Of a stretch of 64,000 nt of DNA, positions 18,676-27,652 are shown one piece after another. The translations under genes and the position numbers were made by a program. Within the stretch, counting starts at the first letter, position 1. Each line of letters begins with the position of its first letter. Source of the stretch: Roseateles_B flavus (GTDB lineage: Bacteria > Pseudomonadota > Gammaproteobacteria > Burkholderiales > Burkholderiaceae_C); contig NZ_JBDPZC010000001.1 in assembly GCF_039872765.1 (NCBI RefSeq), forward strand, positions 1,054,001 to 1,118,000, given 5' to 3'. The notes beneath the pieces were generated by a model. It was not told the DNA's origin. It searched no databases and worked only from the letters and a program-made list of their open reading frames with translations.

Positions 18676-19458
18676 ATGAACCCCCTGGTCGCTCCCGAAG
18701 CCCTGCGCCACGACGGCCGCTGCGCCCTGTCGGTCAACGTCAACAAGGTCGCGCTGCTGCGCAACACCCGGCACCTGGGCATCCCCAGCGTGACCCGCGC
18801 CGCCGAGCTGTGCCTGCAGGCCGGTGCCCAGGGCATCACCGTGCATCCGCGGCCGGACGGCCGCCACATCCGCACGGACGATGTCCATGAGCTGGCGGCC
18901 CTGCTCAAGACCTGGCCCCAGGCCGAGTACAACATCGAGGGCAACCCGACGCAGAACCTGATGGACTTCGTGCGCCAGGTCCGGCCCCACCAGGTCACCT
19001 TCGTGCCCGACGCCGAGGACCAGTTCACCTCCGACCACGGCTGGAACCTGCCGACCGACATGGACCGCCTGCGTCCGCTGATCAGCGAATGCAAGGCCCT
19101 GGGCGTGCGCGTGAGCCTCTTCATGGACCCGATCCCGGCGGCCATGGCCCATGTCGCGGCCCTGGGGGTTGACCGCATCGAGCTCTACACCGAGACCTTC
19201 GCCAGCGCCTTCGGCACGCCGCGCGAGGCCGAGGTGCTGGCCGGCTTCACGGCCACGGCCGAGGCCGCCCTGGCCCTGGGCCTGGGCATCAACGCCGGCC
19301 ATGACCTCAACCGCCCCAACCTGACCGCCTTCCTCAAGGCCGTGCCGGGCGTGCTGGAAGTTTCCATCGGCCATGCACTGATCGCGGACGCCCTGGAGCT
19401 GGGCTATGCCGAGACCGTGCGTGACTACCAGCGCAGCATCCAGCGCGCCTATGCCTGA
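18676..19458 (+). CDS. pdxJ: Pyridoxine 5'-phosphate synthase
   Basis: PdxJ makes pyridoxine 5'-phosphate (vitamin B6) from deoxyxylulose phosphate and the PdxA product. It is a TIM-barrel enzyme of 260 residues. Conserved blocks are LSVNVNKVALLRNTR at the N-terminus, ITVHPRPDGRHI, YNIEGNPT, and the C-terminal GINAGHDLNRPNL and SIGHALIADAL, which bind phosphate. Its last bases overlap the start of the acetyltransferase by eight bases, so the two are translated together. Confidence 0.96.
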   Translation: MNPLVAPEALRHDGRCALSVNVNKVALLRNTRHLGIPSVTRAAELCLQAGAQGITVHPRPDGRHIRTDDVHELAALLKTWPQAEYNIEGNPTQNLMDFVRQVRPHQVTFVPDAEDQFTSDHGWNLPTDMDRLRPLISECKALGVRVSLFMDPIPAAMAHVAALGVDRIELYTETFASAFGTPREAEVLAGFTATAEAALALGLGINAGHDLNRPNLTAFLKAVPGVLEVSIGHALIADALELGYAETVRDYQRSIQRAYA

Positions 19459-19975
19459 GCTGCGCGAGGCGAGGGCGCAGGACCTGCCAGCGCTGTCGCA
19501 GCTGATCAGCTGGGTCTGGCTGCAGACCTATGCGGGCCAGGGCGTGCGGCCGGCCTTCGCCGGGTATCTCCATGAGACCTTCAGCCCTGCGGCGCTGGAG
19601 GCCTGGCTGGGCCCGGGCCACCGCTGCTGGCTGGCCGAGGACCAAGGCCATCTGCAGGGCATGATCCATGTCAGCCTCGGCAGCCGCTGCCCCGTGGCCT
19701 GGCAGCAGGGGCCGGAGGCCGAGGTGGGCGAGCTGTACGTCGTGCCGCCACTGGCCCGCCAGGGCCTGGGCAGGGCGCTGCTGGCGCAGGCGCGCGGGCA
19801 GTTGCCGGACCGGGCGCTGTGGCTGAGCGTCTGGGCCCCCAACGAGCGGGCCATCGCCTTCTACGAGCGCGAGCAGGGCCGCCGCCTGGGGGAGACCTGG
19901 TTCGAGCTCGAGCAGCAGCGACATCTCAACTGGATCTATGGCTGGCCCGCGCTGGCCGAGGGAGCGGGGTCATGA
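19451..19975 (+). CDS. GNAT family N-acetyltransferase
   Basis: A 174-residue acetyltransferase. The acetyl-CoA pyrophosphate loop is visible as ARQGLGRALL (near 99), preceded by a GELYVVPPL strand. The later WAPNERAIAFYER is the usual GNAT motif B region. The acceptor substrate is unknown. It sits between pdxJ (8-base overlap) and acpS (ATGA overlap), a position with unrelated functions, so context does not reveal its role. Confidence 0.85.
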   Translation: MPELREARAQDLPALSQLISWVWLQTYAGQGVRPAFAGYLHETFSPAALEAWLGPGHRCWLAEDQGHLQGMIHVSLGSRCPVAWQQGPEAEVGELYVVPPLARQGLGRALLAQARGQLPDRALWLSVWAPNERAIAFYEREQGRRLGETWFELEQQRHLNWIYGWPALAEGAGS

Positions 19976-20382
19976 TCTACGGCATCGGCACCGACGTCTG
20001 CGACATCCGCCGCATCGCAGACACCCTTCAGCGCCGCGGCCCGCGCTTCGCCGAGAAGGTGCTGGGCCCGCATGAGATCGAGGTGTTCCGCGATCGCAGC
20101 GCGCGCGTCGAAGCCCGCGGCATCGCCTACCTGGCCACGCGCTTCTCCGCCAAGGAGGCCTTCTCCAAGGCCATCGGCTTGGGGCTGCGCATGCCCATGA
20201 CCTGGCGCGACTGCGAGATCGTCAAGGCCGCCAGCGGCAAGCCCGAGATCCGCCTGCACGGCGCACTCAAGGCCTGGTTCGAGGCACGCGGCCTGCAGGC
20301 GCATGTCAGCGTCAGCGACGAGACGGACTACGCGACCTCCTTCGTGGTCGTCGAGACACGCCCGGCTGCGCTCCCGCCATGA
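19972..20382 (+). CDS. acpS: Holo-ACP synthase (phosphopantetheinyl transferase)
   Basis: AcpS attaches 4'-phosphopantetheine from CoA to Ser37 of ACP, activating it for fatty acid synthesis. It has 136 residues. The N-terminal IYGIGTDVCDIRRI holds the magnesium-binding Asp, and RFSAKEAFSKAIGLGL carries the second metal-binding Glu and the conserved Lys. The ATG overlaps the stop of the preceding acetyltransferase gene. Its own stop overlaps a 22-codon reading frame that leads towards nagZ. Confidence 0.96.
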   Translation: MIYGIGTDVCDIRRIADTLQRRGPRFAEKVLGPHEIEVFRDRSARVEARGIAYLATRFSAKEAFSKAIGLGLRMPMTWRDCEIVKAASGKPEIRLHGALKAWFEARGLQAHVSVSDETDYATSFVVVETRPAALPP

Positions 20383-20447
20383 GCGCGGCCCACCCTTTCA
20401 TCAAAGACCACGACGCCCGCGCCCTGCGCTGGGCCACCCAACGCTAG
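20379..20447 (+). CDS. Possible 22-residue coupling peptide between acpS and nagZ
   Basis: An ATG overlapping the acpS stop (ATGA) opens a 22-codon frame (MSAAHPFIKDHDARALRWAT plus two residues) that ends in TAG at 20445-20447. The TAG is immediately followed by GGAAGC, the ribosome binding site of nagZ. The geometry suggests translational relay from acpS to nagZ, or a remnant of a degraded gene. No homologue is recognised, and chance is possible. Confidence 0.3.
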   Translation: MSAAHPFIKDHDARALRWATQR

Positions 20448-20458
20448 GAAGCACGCCC

Positions 20459-21529
20459 ATGGACATGCTGCACCACGCCCCCCTGATGCTGGACATCGCC
20501 GGCAGCACCCTGAGCCCGCATGAGCGCGAGCGCCTGAGCCATCCGCTGGTCGGCGGCCTCATCCTCTTCGCGCGCAATTTCGAGAGCCGCGCCCAGCTGA
20601 CGGCCCTGTGCGGCGAGCTCAAGGCCCTGCGCCCTGACCTGCTCATCGCCGTGGACCAGGAAGGCGGCCGCGTGCAGCGCTTCCGCACCGATGGCTTCAC
20701 GCCGCTGCCGGCCATGCGCGCCCTGGGCGAGCTGTGGATGAGCGATGCCATGCGCGCCACGCAGGCCGCGACGGCCCTGGGCTATGTGATGGCCATGGAA
20801 CTGCGCGCTTGCGGCGTGGACATGAGCTTCGCGCCGGTGCTGGACCTGGACCACGGCGAGAGCTCGGTGATCGGCGACCGCAGCTTCCATCGCGATCCCC
20901 GCGTGGTGGCCATGCTGGCCAAGAGCGTGGCCCAGGGCCAGCTGATCGCCGGCATGGGGGCCTGCGGCAAGCACTTCCCCGGCCATGGCTGCGTGAAGGC
21001 CGACTCGCATGTGGACGTGCCCGTGGACCGCCGCAGCCTCAAGGCCATCCTGGCCGAGGATGCCAGGCCCTTCGAGTGGCTGCACCTGAGCCTGGCGGCG
21101 GTGATGCCGGCCCATGTGATCTATCCCAAGGTCGATGCGCGTCCGGCGGGCTTCTCTTCACGCTGGCTGCAGGACATCCTGCGCGAGCGCCTGGGCTTTG
21201 CCGGCCTCGTCTTCAGCGACGACCTCGGCATGCGCGGCGCACGCGTGCTGGAAGGGCGCGAGATCGGCTTCGCCGAGGCCGCCATTACCGCGCTGCACGC
21301 GGGCTGTGACATCGCGCTGCTGTGCAACCAGTCGATGGAGGAGGGCGGTCGTGTGCTCGACGAAGTGCTGCAGTCCCTGGAGGACGCCGCGCTGCAGGGC
21401 CGCTGGCAGCCCAGCCTGGAGAGCGAAGGCCGGCGGCAGCGCCTGCTGTCTCAGCAGGCCCCGCTCAGCTGGGATGAGCTGGTGCATGAGCCGGGCTATC
21501 ACCTGGCCTTGCAGCAGCTGAACTTCTAG
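20459..21529 (+). CDS. nagZ: Beta-N-acetylhexosaminidase NagZ
   Basis: A cytoplasmic family 3 glycoside hydrolase that removes N-acetylglucosamine from anhydromuropeptides during cell-wall recycling. It has 356 residues. Key blocks are PLVGGLILFARNF, AVDQEGGRVQRF, the mobile loop CGKHFPGHGCVKADSHVD with the general acid/base pair, and FSDDLGMRGA with the nucleophile Asp. The ATG at 20459 is preceded by GGAAGC; a second ATG six bases later is possible. Products of this pathway induce chromosomal beta-lactamases in some bacteria, but no such genes are seen here. Confidence 0.95.
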   Translation: MDMLHHAPLMLDIAGSTLSPHERERLSHPLVGGLILFARNFESRAQLTALCGELKALRPDLLIAVDQEGGRVQRFRTDGFTPLPAMRALGELWMSDAMRATQAATALGYVMAMELRACGVDMSFAPVLDLDHGESSVIGDRSFHRDPRVVAMLAKSVAQGQLIAGMGACGKHFPGHGCVKADSHVDVPVDRRSLKAILAEDARPFEWLHLSLAAVMPAHVIYPKVDARPAGFSSRWLQDILRERLGFAGLVFSDDLGMRGARVLEGREIGFAEAAITALHAGCDIALLCNQSMEEGGRVLDEVLQSLEDAALQGRWQPSLESEGRRQRLLSQQAPLSWDELVHEPGYHLALQQLNF

Positions 21530-21541
21530 ACGGTGCCTTCC

Positions 21542-21574
21542 GGGGCCGGCGGCTGTTCTCCACTGGCCGGCCCC
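21542..21574. terminator. GC-rich stem-loop between convergent genes
   Basis: GGGGCCGGC (21542-21550) pairs perfectly with GCCGGCCCC (21566-21574). It lies between the nagZ stop and the stop of the convergent minus-strand gene. It has no T-run, so it is a probable shared transcript end rather than a classical terminator. Confidence 0.45.
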
Positions 21575-21583
21575 GCCTCGCAC

Positions 21584-22579
21584 TCAGCGCGTGGCGCTGA
21601 CCTTGGCTGCCTTGCCATTGGCGGACGGCAAGGCCTTGCCGTCCGAGTCCATCTGCATCTGCAGATTCATTTGCAGGGTGTGGCCCTGGGGCAGGGGCAT
21701 CTGCAGGGCCATGGTCATGTCCAGGTCGTTGTGCAGTTGCAGGCGGTCGGCCAGGCGCAGCTGCATGTGACCCGTGCCGCCGCCGCCAATCACCATCTGC
21801 AGTGAGGCAGGCGCAGCCGGCGCCGCGCCTTCCGGGGCGCTGGCGGGTCCTGCCGGCGTGGGCAGGTCCAGCTTGAGGTCCATCGTGGCCTTGACGTCGA
21901 AGAAGGCCACGCCGGCCTCCACCTTGGCCAGCGTGTAGCTCGCCTTCACCTTGCCGACATTGCTGCCCGCAGGCAGGTTGGGGATGGGCAGGTTCATCTC
22001 CAGCGGCATGTCCACCGACTCGCCCACGCGCAGCGTGGCGCCATTCATCTTGGCCAAGGCGTCGAAGCTCTTGCGGAAGATGCCTTCGAGCATGTCCGGC
22101 GGCAGCTGCGCCGTACCTTCGCCCGAGAGGCGGATGTTCTCGTAGCGCCCGTCCACGATGAGCGCGCTGAACTGCATCGCCGGCATGCCGCGCTGGGGGA
22201 CGCCAGGCACCAGGTCGCCATCGCCCGTGCGCATTTCCATCGTGCCTCGCTCGATGCGGGCGGTCAGCGGGGTGCGCCCCTTGGCGTCGGCCTTGTCCGT
22301 CTGCACGATCTGGCGCATCTGCATGCTCATGGTCAGCGGCATCTTGATCGCGCCGAGCTTGGCGCTGAGCTGCTGCACCTCCTCCTCGCTGGCGCCGTCG
22401 CGGGCCTTGAACTTCATGTCCGTGATCGCCTTGATGCGGAAGTCCTGCTGCTGCCGGGCATTGGGCAGCGGGATCAGGTTCAGCGTGACGGGGGTGTCGT
22501 CGGCGCGGACCAGGGATGGCAGCAGCGCGAGGGCGACACAGGCCAGCGGCACGAGCCGGCGCAGCGGGATCTTGGACAT
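21584..22579 (-). CDS. Secreted protein of unknown function
   Basis: A 331-residue protein with a clear signal peptide (MSKIPLRRLVPLACVALALL, cleavage near ALA/ADD-type residues at about 26). The mature part has alternating strand-like segments, several Met/Gln-rich stretches (MSMQMRQ, then MNLQMQMD at the end) and an internal Ala/Pro linker near 250. It has a strong ribosome binding site (GGAGGAAA). I do not recognise a catalytic motif or family. It is probably periplasmic or outer-membrane associated. A 235-base gap separates it from the peptide transporter gene on the same strand. Confidence 0.75.
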   Translation of the reverse strand: MSKIPLRRLVPLACVALALLPSLVRADDTPVTLNLIPLPNARQQQDFRIKAITDMKFKARDGASEEEVQQLSAKLGAIKMPLTMSMQMRQIVQTDKADAKGRTPLTARIERGTMEMRTGDGDLVPGVPQRGMPAMQFSALIVDGRYENIRLSGEGTAQLPPDMLEGIFRKSFDALAKMNGATLRVGESVDMPLEMNLPIPNLPAGSNVGKVKASYTLAKVEAGVAFFDVKATMDLKLDLPTPAGPASAPEGAAPAAPASLQMVIGGGGTGHMQLRLADRLQLHNDLDMTMALQMPLPQGHTLQMNLQMQMDSDGKALPSANGKAAKVSATR

Positions 22580-22757
22580 GGGTTTCCTCCTCTTGGATGG
22601 GCGACGGGGCGCTGGCCCCGCTTCTTGCCGCCGGATCTTAGTGGCAAGGCTGCGGGCCCTGCGCCTGTGGCGCCTCCCCCAGAGGAGGAGGGTGATGCTT
22701 ATGCCTTCCTGTCGCGCGGACGGCTAGCGCCGTGAGTCCTGCTGCGGCCCCGGCATG

Positions 22758-22794
22758 AAAAAAGCCGACCGGCTCCATGGGGGCGCCGGTCGGC
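22758..22794 (-). terminator. Terminator of the POT transporter gene
   Basis: Read on the minus strand, GCCGACCGGC (22794-22785) pairs with GCCGGTCGGC and is followed by six T residues (22763-22758). Strong and well placed, 20 bases after the stop codon. Confidence 0.85.
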
Positions 22795-22814
22795 CGATGG
22801 GGGGCGATGCCGTC

Positions 22815-24350
22815 TTACTTGCGGTAGTTGTCCTGCATGCGGTAGCCCCGCGCATACAGCCCGAACAGCAGGGCCGCCAGCAGCGCGAAGGCCGCGAAGA
22901 AGAACATCTGGAAGGCGGTGACGCTGGTGCCCGTCGACTTGATGTAGCTGGTCACCCCCTCGCTCTTGACGCTGCTGTTGGCCAGCAGCACCCAGAGGTT
23001 GCCGATGGTGACCGAGAGGTTCCAGAAGCTGGTGATCACGCCCTTCATGGGCAGCGGTGCCTGGCTGTAGGCGAACTCGAGGCCGGTGGCCGAGACCAGC
23101 ACCTCGCCCAGGGTCAGGATGGCGTAGGGCAGGATCTGCCAGACGATGCTCACCGTGTGGCCGTCGTCCAGCCACAGCTGCAGGCCGCCCACCACGATCC
23201 AGGCCACGCCCGACAGCGCGATGCCCGCACCCATGCGGCGCAGGGCCGTGATGCGCAGGCCCATGCGCTCCAGCATGGGGTAGAGCACCAGGTTGTTGAA
23301 GGGGATGAGGATCATCACCAGCGCCGGGTTCAGGGCCTGCATCATGGAGGACTGGAACCACTCGGGCTTGCTCATCTGGTCGGCCTGGAGGATCCAGGTC
23401 GAGGCCTTCTGGTCAAAGAGGGACCAGAAGGGCGTCACCAGCGCGAAGAGCACCAGCAGGCGCAGCACGGCGCGCACGCCCTCGATGGCCTCGGGTGGAT
23501 GCGCCTTCGAGGCCTGGCCCAGCTGCAGCGCGGCGCCGGCGCCGCCGAAACCCATCAGCAGCACCAGGGCCAGGCAGAAGCTGGCCACGAAGCCGATCTG
23601 CTTCATCAGCAGGAAGCTGCCCACCGCGCCGACCAGGCCGATCAGGGCGACGACGAGGCCGGGGCCGCCGGTCTTGAGGGCGCTGACCACGACCTTGAGG
23701 AAGCTGTGCGGGTCATGGGCCACCGGCGGGGTGTGGACGTACTTCCTGCGGCCGCTCCAGAAGATCAGCGTGGCGATGGCCATCAGCACGCCAGGAATGC
23801 CGAAGGCCACGCTCGCGCCGAACTGCTTGAGGAAGATGGGCATCAGCAGCGAGGCGAAGAAGGAGCCGAAGTTGATGATCCAGTAGAAGGCGTCATAGAC
23901 CTTCTGCGCGAGGCTGCGGTTGCTGCTGTCGAACTGGTCGCCCACGAAGGAGCTCACCAGTGGCTTGATGCCGCCTGAGCCCAGGGAAATCAGGAAGAGG
24001 CCTGTGTAGAAGCCGGTGATGTTCTTCTCGAAGATCGCTAGGCAGGCATGGCCGCAGCAATACAGCAGGCTCAGCCAGAAGATGGTGTTGTACTTGCCGA
24101 AGAAGCGGTCGGCGATCCAGCCGCCCAGCAACGGGAAGAAGTAGACACCGATCACGAAGGTGTGGAAGACCTCCTTGGCTTCGGCCTTGCGCAGGTCTTC
24201 CGGGATAGCCATCAACAGGCTGGTCATCAGGAAGACCGTCAGGATGTTGCGCATGCCGTAGAAGCTGAAGCGCTCGCATCCTTCGTTGCCGATGATGTAG
24301 GGGATCTGCGGCGGCATCTTGGGCGCCGCGGTGCTGGCTGTCTGGGTCAC
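22815..24350 (-). CDS. POT family proton-dependent oligopeptide transporter
   Basis: An inner-membrane symporter of about 511 residues that takes up di- and tripeptides with protons. The diagnostic motifs are the E-x-x-E-R-F-x-x-Y-G motif (EGCERFSFYG, near the N-terminus) and PLLGGWIADRFFGKYNTI in the second loop. About twelve to fourteen hydrophobic segments follow. I chose the GTG at 24350 because AAGGA lies six bases upstream; a TTG at 24356 would leave no room for a ribosome binding site. The substrate range is not deducible. It ends in a strong terminator. Confidence 0.9.
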   Translation of the reverse strand: MTQTASTAAPKMPPQIPYIIGNEGCERFSFYGMRNILTVFLMTSLLMAIPEDLRKAEAKEVFHTFVIGVYFFPLLGGWIADRFFGKYNTIFWLSLLYCCGHACLAIFEKNITGFYTGLFLISLGSGGIKPLVSSFVGDQFDSSNRSLAQKVYDAFYWIINFGSFFASLLMPIFLKQFGASVAFGIPGVLMAIATLIFWSGRRKYVHTPPVAHDPHSFLKVVVSALKTGGPGLVVALIGLVGAVGSFLLMKQIGFVASFCLALVLLMGFGGAGAALQLGQASKAHPPEAIEGVRAVLRLLVLFALVTPFWSLFDQKASTWILQADQMSKPEWFQSSMMQALNPALVMILIPFNNLVLYPMLERMGLRITALRRMGAGIALSGVAWIVVGGLQLWLDDGHTVSIVWQILPYAILTLGEVLVSATGLEFAYSQAPLPMKGVITSFWNLSVTIGNLWVLLANSSVKSEGVTSYIKSTGTSVTAFQMFFFAAFALLAALLFGLYARGYRMQDNYRK

Positions 24351-24558
24351 GGTCAATCCTTGTGTCGGGCCGCAGGCGGGTCGCCCGCAGCTGGCGGCGG
24401 TGCTGGGTGCAGCAGGGCTGCCACTGTAGGCGAAAAGTCGAGGCGGAAAAGGGTGCCAACCCTAGGCGAAGGGTGGCACCGTCCGGCGAGAGGGCGGGCC
24501 CTCATCGCACGGCGCAGGCGTGGGGCCGGAAGCCCAGGCGGGCGTTGGGCGCCCCATG

Positions 24559-24590
24559 AAAAACGCCGCCGGGCGCAAGCCACGGCGGCG
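24559..24590 (-). terminator. Terminator of rne
   Basis: On the minus strand, CGCCGCC (24590-24584) pairs with GGCGGCG (24570-24564), followed by five T residues (24563-24559). It lies about 36 bases beyond the rne stop. Confidence 0.8.
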
Positions 24591-24625
24591 TGATCGGGGC
24601 CGGCTCACGGCCGGCGGGCGGGGGC

Positions 24626-27600
24626 TCAGCCCTGCAGCTCGAAGGGTAGCTTGACCTGGGCCAGATCCTTGCGGGTCTCGACCAGCACCAGCGGGCCTTC
24701 ATCCAGCTGCAGCACGGGCGGACGCTCGCGCGGCACGCGCACGGGCTTGGGCTCGGCGGCGATGGCGGCCTGGGCAGCGGCCACCTTATCGGCGTCCGAG
24801 TTCACCCATTGCAGGCCGGCAGCTTCGGCAATGCCGTGCAGGTCGCCGATGGGCAGGCTGTAGGCCGGCACCACGGTGGCCGCAGGGGCCTCCACCGGGG
24901 CTGCGGCCACGACCGGCGCGGCCGGGGCCGGCACGGGCGCTGCAGCCGCTTCGATGACCGGTGCGGGAGCGGCGGCGGCCACGGACTCGACAGCCTCGCC
25001 CACCAGTTCCAGCTGCTGCGGGGCGGCCTGCTCGGCGCCTTCGCTGCCTTCCGGACCGTCAGCACCGTCAGCGCCTTCACCGGCCTGGCCTTCGCGGCGG
25101 TCGCGGCGGTAGCGGTCACGGCTGCGGCGGCGGCGGCCATCGCGGCCTTCCTCACCTTGCGCGCCATCGCTCGGGGCCTCGCCCTGGGCGTCGGTGGCAG
25201 CGCCTTCCTGGGCCGGCGCCTCGGCCGGCACGGCGCCAGCGTCGGCGGCCTGCTCGGTCTCGGCGCCGTTCAGGGCTTCGCTGCCTGCCTCCTGGGCGCG
25301 ATCCTCGCGGTCGCGGCCCCCACGGCGGCGACGGCGGCGGCCCTGACGCTCTTCACCCGCGGCCTCCGGGGCCATGCCATCAGGGATGGTGTCCTGGAAG
25401 GCGGTCGGGGACTCGGCACCCGTGGTCTCGACCAGAGCCTGGACCTCGGCGGCCGGACGCTCCTGGCGCTCGCCACGCTCACCGCGCTCACCACGGTTGC
25501 GGCGGCCTTCGCCGCGTTCACCGCGCTCGCCACGCTCTGCGCGTTCGCCGTTGCGCTCACCGCGCTCCGCACGTTCGGGACGGTTGCCTTCCGGCGTGGC
25601 GGCTTCATTGCGCTCGCCGCGCTCGTTGCGGCGGCCGCGTTCCTGGCGCTCGCCGCGCTCGGCGCGTTCACCACTGCGCTCACCACGCTCGCTGCGATCA
25701 CCGCGTTCACCGCGTTCAGCACGGTCGCCGCGCTCGGCGCGCTGGCCGTCCTTGCCTTCGCCGCGGCCCTTGCCGTCCTTGCGCTCGCCGCGTTCGCCAC
25801 GTTCACGGCGGCGGCCATCACGGCTGCCATCGCGTCCACCCTCGCGGCCTTCACGCTTGGCGCCATCCTTGCGTTCGGTCTCGGCGGGCTTGGCTTCCTC
25901 GGCCGGCGTCTCGCCATTGCCGAAGATCTTCTTGAGCCAGCCGAAGAAGCCACTGCTGGTGGCGGCCGGGGCGGCTGCAGCGGGCGCTGCGGGGGCCGGC
26001 GCCGCAGGGGCTGCCACGGGCTTGGGCGGCACCACCGGAGCGGGCTGCTCGGGCAGGATGCCCTTGATCACGGGCTCCTGCTTGCTCTTGCCCTTGTCGT
26101 CGCCGCCGCGGCGGGTGATGCCCACCTCGTCCTGCGGCTCTTCGATCATGGTGTAGCTGGCCTGCAGGTTCTCCAGACGGGGGTCGTCATGGCGCAGGCG
26201 CTCCAGCTTGTAGTTGGGCGTCTCGAGGTGCTTGTTGGGCACCAGCAGCACGGTCACGCGCTGCTTGAGCTCGATCTTGGTGATCTCGGTGCGCTTCTCG
26301 TTCAGCAGGAAGCTGGTCACCTCCACCGGCACCTGCACGTGCACGGCGGCGGTGTTGTCCTTCATGGACTCTTCCTGGACCATGCGCAGGATCTGCAGCG
26401 CCGAGCTTTCCGTGTCACGGATGTGGCCGGTGCCATTGCAGCGCGGGCAGGTGATGTGGCTGCCTTCGCTCAGCGCCGGGCGCAGGCGCTGGCGGCTCAG
26501 TTCCAGCAGGCCGAACTTGCTGATGGAGCTGAACTGCACGCGGGCGCGGTCCTGGCGCAGGGCGTCGCGCAGGCGCTGCTCGACCTCGCGGCGGTTCTTG
26601 GACTCCTCCATGTCGATGAAGTCCACGACGATCAGGCCGCCGAGGTCACGCAGGCGCATCTGGCGGGCGATCTCGTCAGCCGCTTCCAGGTTGGTGCGGG
26701 TCGCGGTTTCCTCGATGTCGCCGCCGCGGGTGGCGCGGGCGGAGTTGACGTCCACCGAGACCAGGGCCTCGGTGTGGTCGATCACGATGGCGCCGCCGGA
26801 GGGCAGGTTCACCGTGCGGCTGAAGGCCGTCTCGATCTGGTGCTCGATCTGGAAGCGGCTGAACAGCGGGGCGTCGTCACGGTAACGCTTCACGCGATGC
26901 GCGTTGTCCGGCATCACGTGGTTCATGAACTGGTGGGCCTGCTCGTAGATGTCGTCCGTGTCGATCAGGATCTCACCGATGTCGGCGGTGAAGTAGTCGC
27001 GGATCGCGCGGATGACGAGCGAGCTTTCCTGGTAGATCAGGTAGGCGCCCTTGCCGCCGCCGGAGGCGTCGTCGATCGCCGTCCAGAGCTTGAGCATGTA
27101 GTTGAGGTCCCACTGCAGCTCGGCGGCGGTGCGGCCGATGCCGGCGGTGCGGGCGATCAGCGACATGCCCTTGGGGTAGTCCAGCTGGTCGAGGTTCTCC
27201 TTGAGCTCCTCGCGGTCCTCGCCCTCGATGCGGCGCGAGACGCCACCGCCCCGGGGGTTGTTGGGCATCAGCACGAGGTAGCGGCCGGCCAGGGAGATGA
27301 AGGTGGTCAGGGCGGCGCCCTTGTTGCCACGTTCTTCCTTCTCGACCTGGACCAGCAGTTCCTGGCCTTCCTTGATGGCGTCCTGGATCTTGGCCGAGCG
27401 CACGTCCGTGCCATCACGGAAGTACTGGCGCGAGATTTCCTTGAAGGGGAGGAAGCCGTGGCGGTCTTCTCCGTAGTCCACGAAGCAGGCCTCGAGCGAG
27501 GGCTCGACCCGCGTCACGACGGCCTTGTAGATATTGCCCTTGCGCTGTTCGCGGCCTTCGATTTCAGTTTCGAAGTCCAGCAGCTTCTGGCCATCGACGA

Positions 27601-27652
27601 TTGCGAGGCGCCGTTCTTCCGGCTGCGTCGCATTGATCAGCATGCGTTTCAT
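24626..27652 (-). CDS. rne: Ribonuclease E
   Basis: The central endoribonuclease of mRNA decay and rRNA/tRNA processing, 1008 residues. An N-terminal S1 domain (about 38-120) is followed by the RNase H-like and DNase I-like catalytic parts, with VVDFIDMEESKNRREVE around the metal site. The zinc-link motif CPRCNGTG lies near 404. The C-terminal half (from about 530) is disordered: Ala/Pro linkers, then a very Arg/Glu/Gly-rich tract with many RGERGE-like repeats, then Ala/Pro again. This scaffold normally binds RNA and degradosome partners. A strong AAGGAGAAACG precedes the ATG. The gene is divergent from rluC, as in other proteobacteria. Confidence 0.97.
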   Translation of the reverse strand: MKRMLINATQPEERRLAIVDGQKLLDFETEIEGREQRKGNIYKAVVTRVEPSLEACFVDYGEDRHGFLPFKEISRQYFRDGTDVRSAKIQDAIKEGQELLVQVEKEERGNKGAALTTFISLAGRYLVLMPNNPRGGGVSRRIEGEDREELKENLDQLDYPKGMSLIARTAGIGRTAAELQWDLNYMLKLWTAIDDASGGGKGAYLIYQESSLVIRAIRDYFTADIGEILIDTDDIYEQAHQFMNHVMPDNAHRVKRYRDDAPLFSRFQIEHQIETAFSRTVNLPSGGAIVIDHTEALVSVDVNSARATRGGDIEETATRTNLEAADEIARQMRLRDLGGLIVVDFIDMEESKNRREVEQRLRDALRQDRARVQFSSISKFGLLELSRQRLRPALSEGSHITCPRCNGTGHIRDTESSALQILRMVQEESMKDNTAAVHVQVPVEVTSFLLNEKRTEITKIELKQRVTVLLVPNKHLETPNYKLERLRHDDPRLENLQASYTMIEEPQDEVGITRRGGDDKGKSKQEPVIKGILPEQPAPVVPPKPVAAPAAPAPAAPAAAAPAATSSGFFGWLKKIFGNGETPAEEAKPAETERKDGAKREGREGGRDGSRDGRRRERGERGERKDGKGRGEGKDGQRAERGDRAERGERGDRSERGERSGERAERGERQERGRRNERGERNEAATPEGNRPERAERGERNGERAERGERGERGEGRRNRGERGERGERQERPAAEVQALVETTGAESPTAFQDTIPDGMAPEAAGEERQGRRRRRRGGRDREDRAQEAGSEALNGAETEQAADAGAVPAEAPAQEGAATDAQGEAPSDGAQGEEGRDGRRRRSRDRYRRDRREGQAGEGADGADGPEGSEGAEQAAPQQLELVGEAVESVAAAAPAPVIEAAAAPVPAPAAPVVAAAPVEAPAATVVPAYSLPIGDLHGIAEAAGLQWVNSDADKVAAAQAAIAAEPKPVRVPRERPPVLQLDEGPLVLVETRKDLAQVKLPFELQG

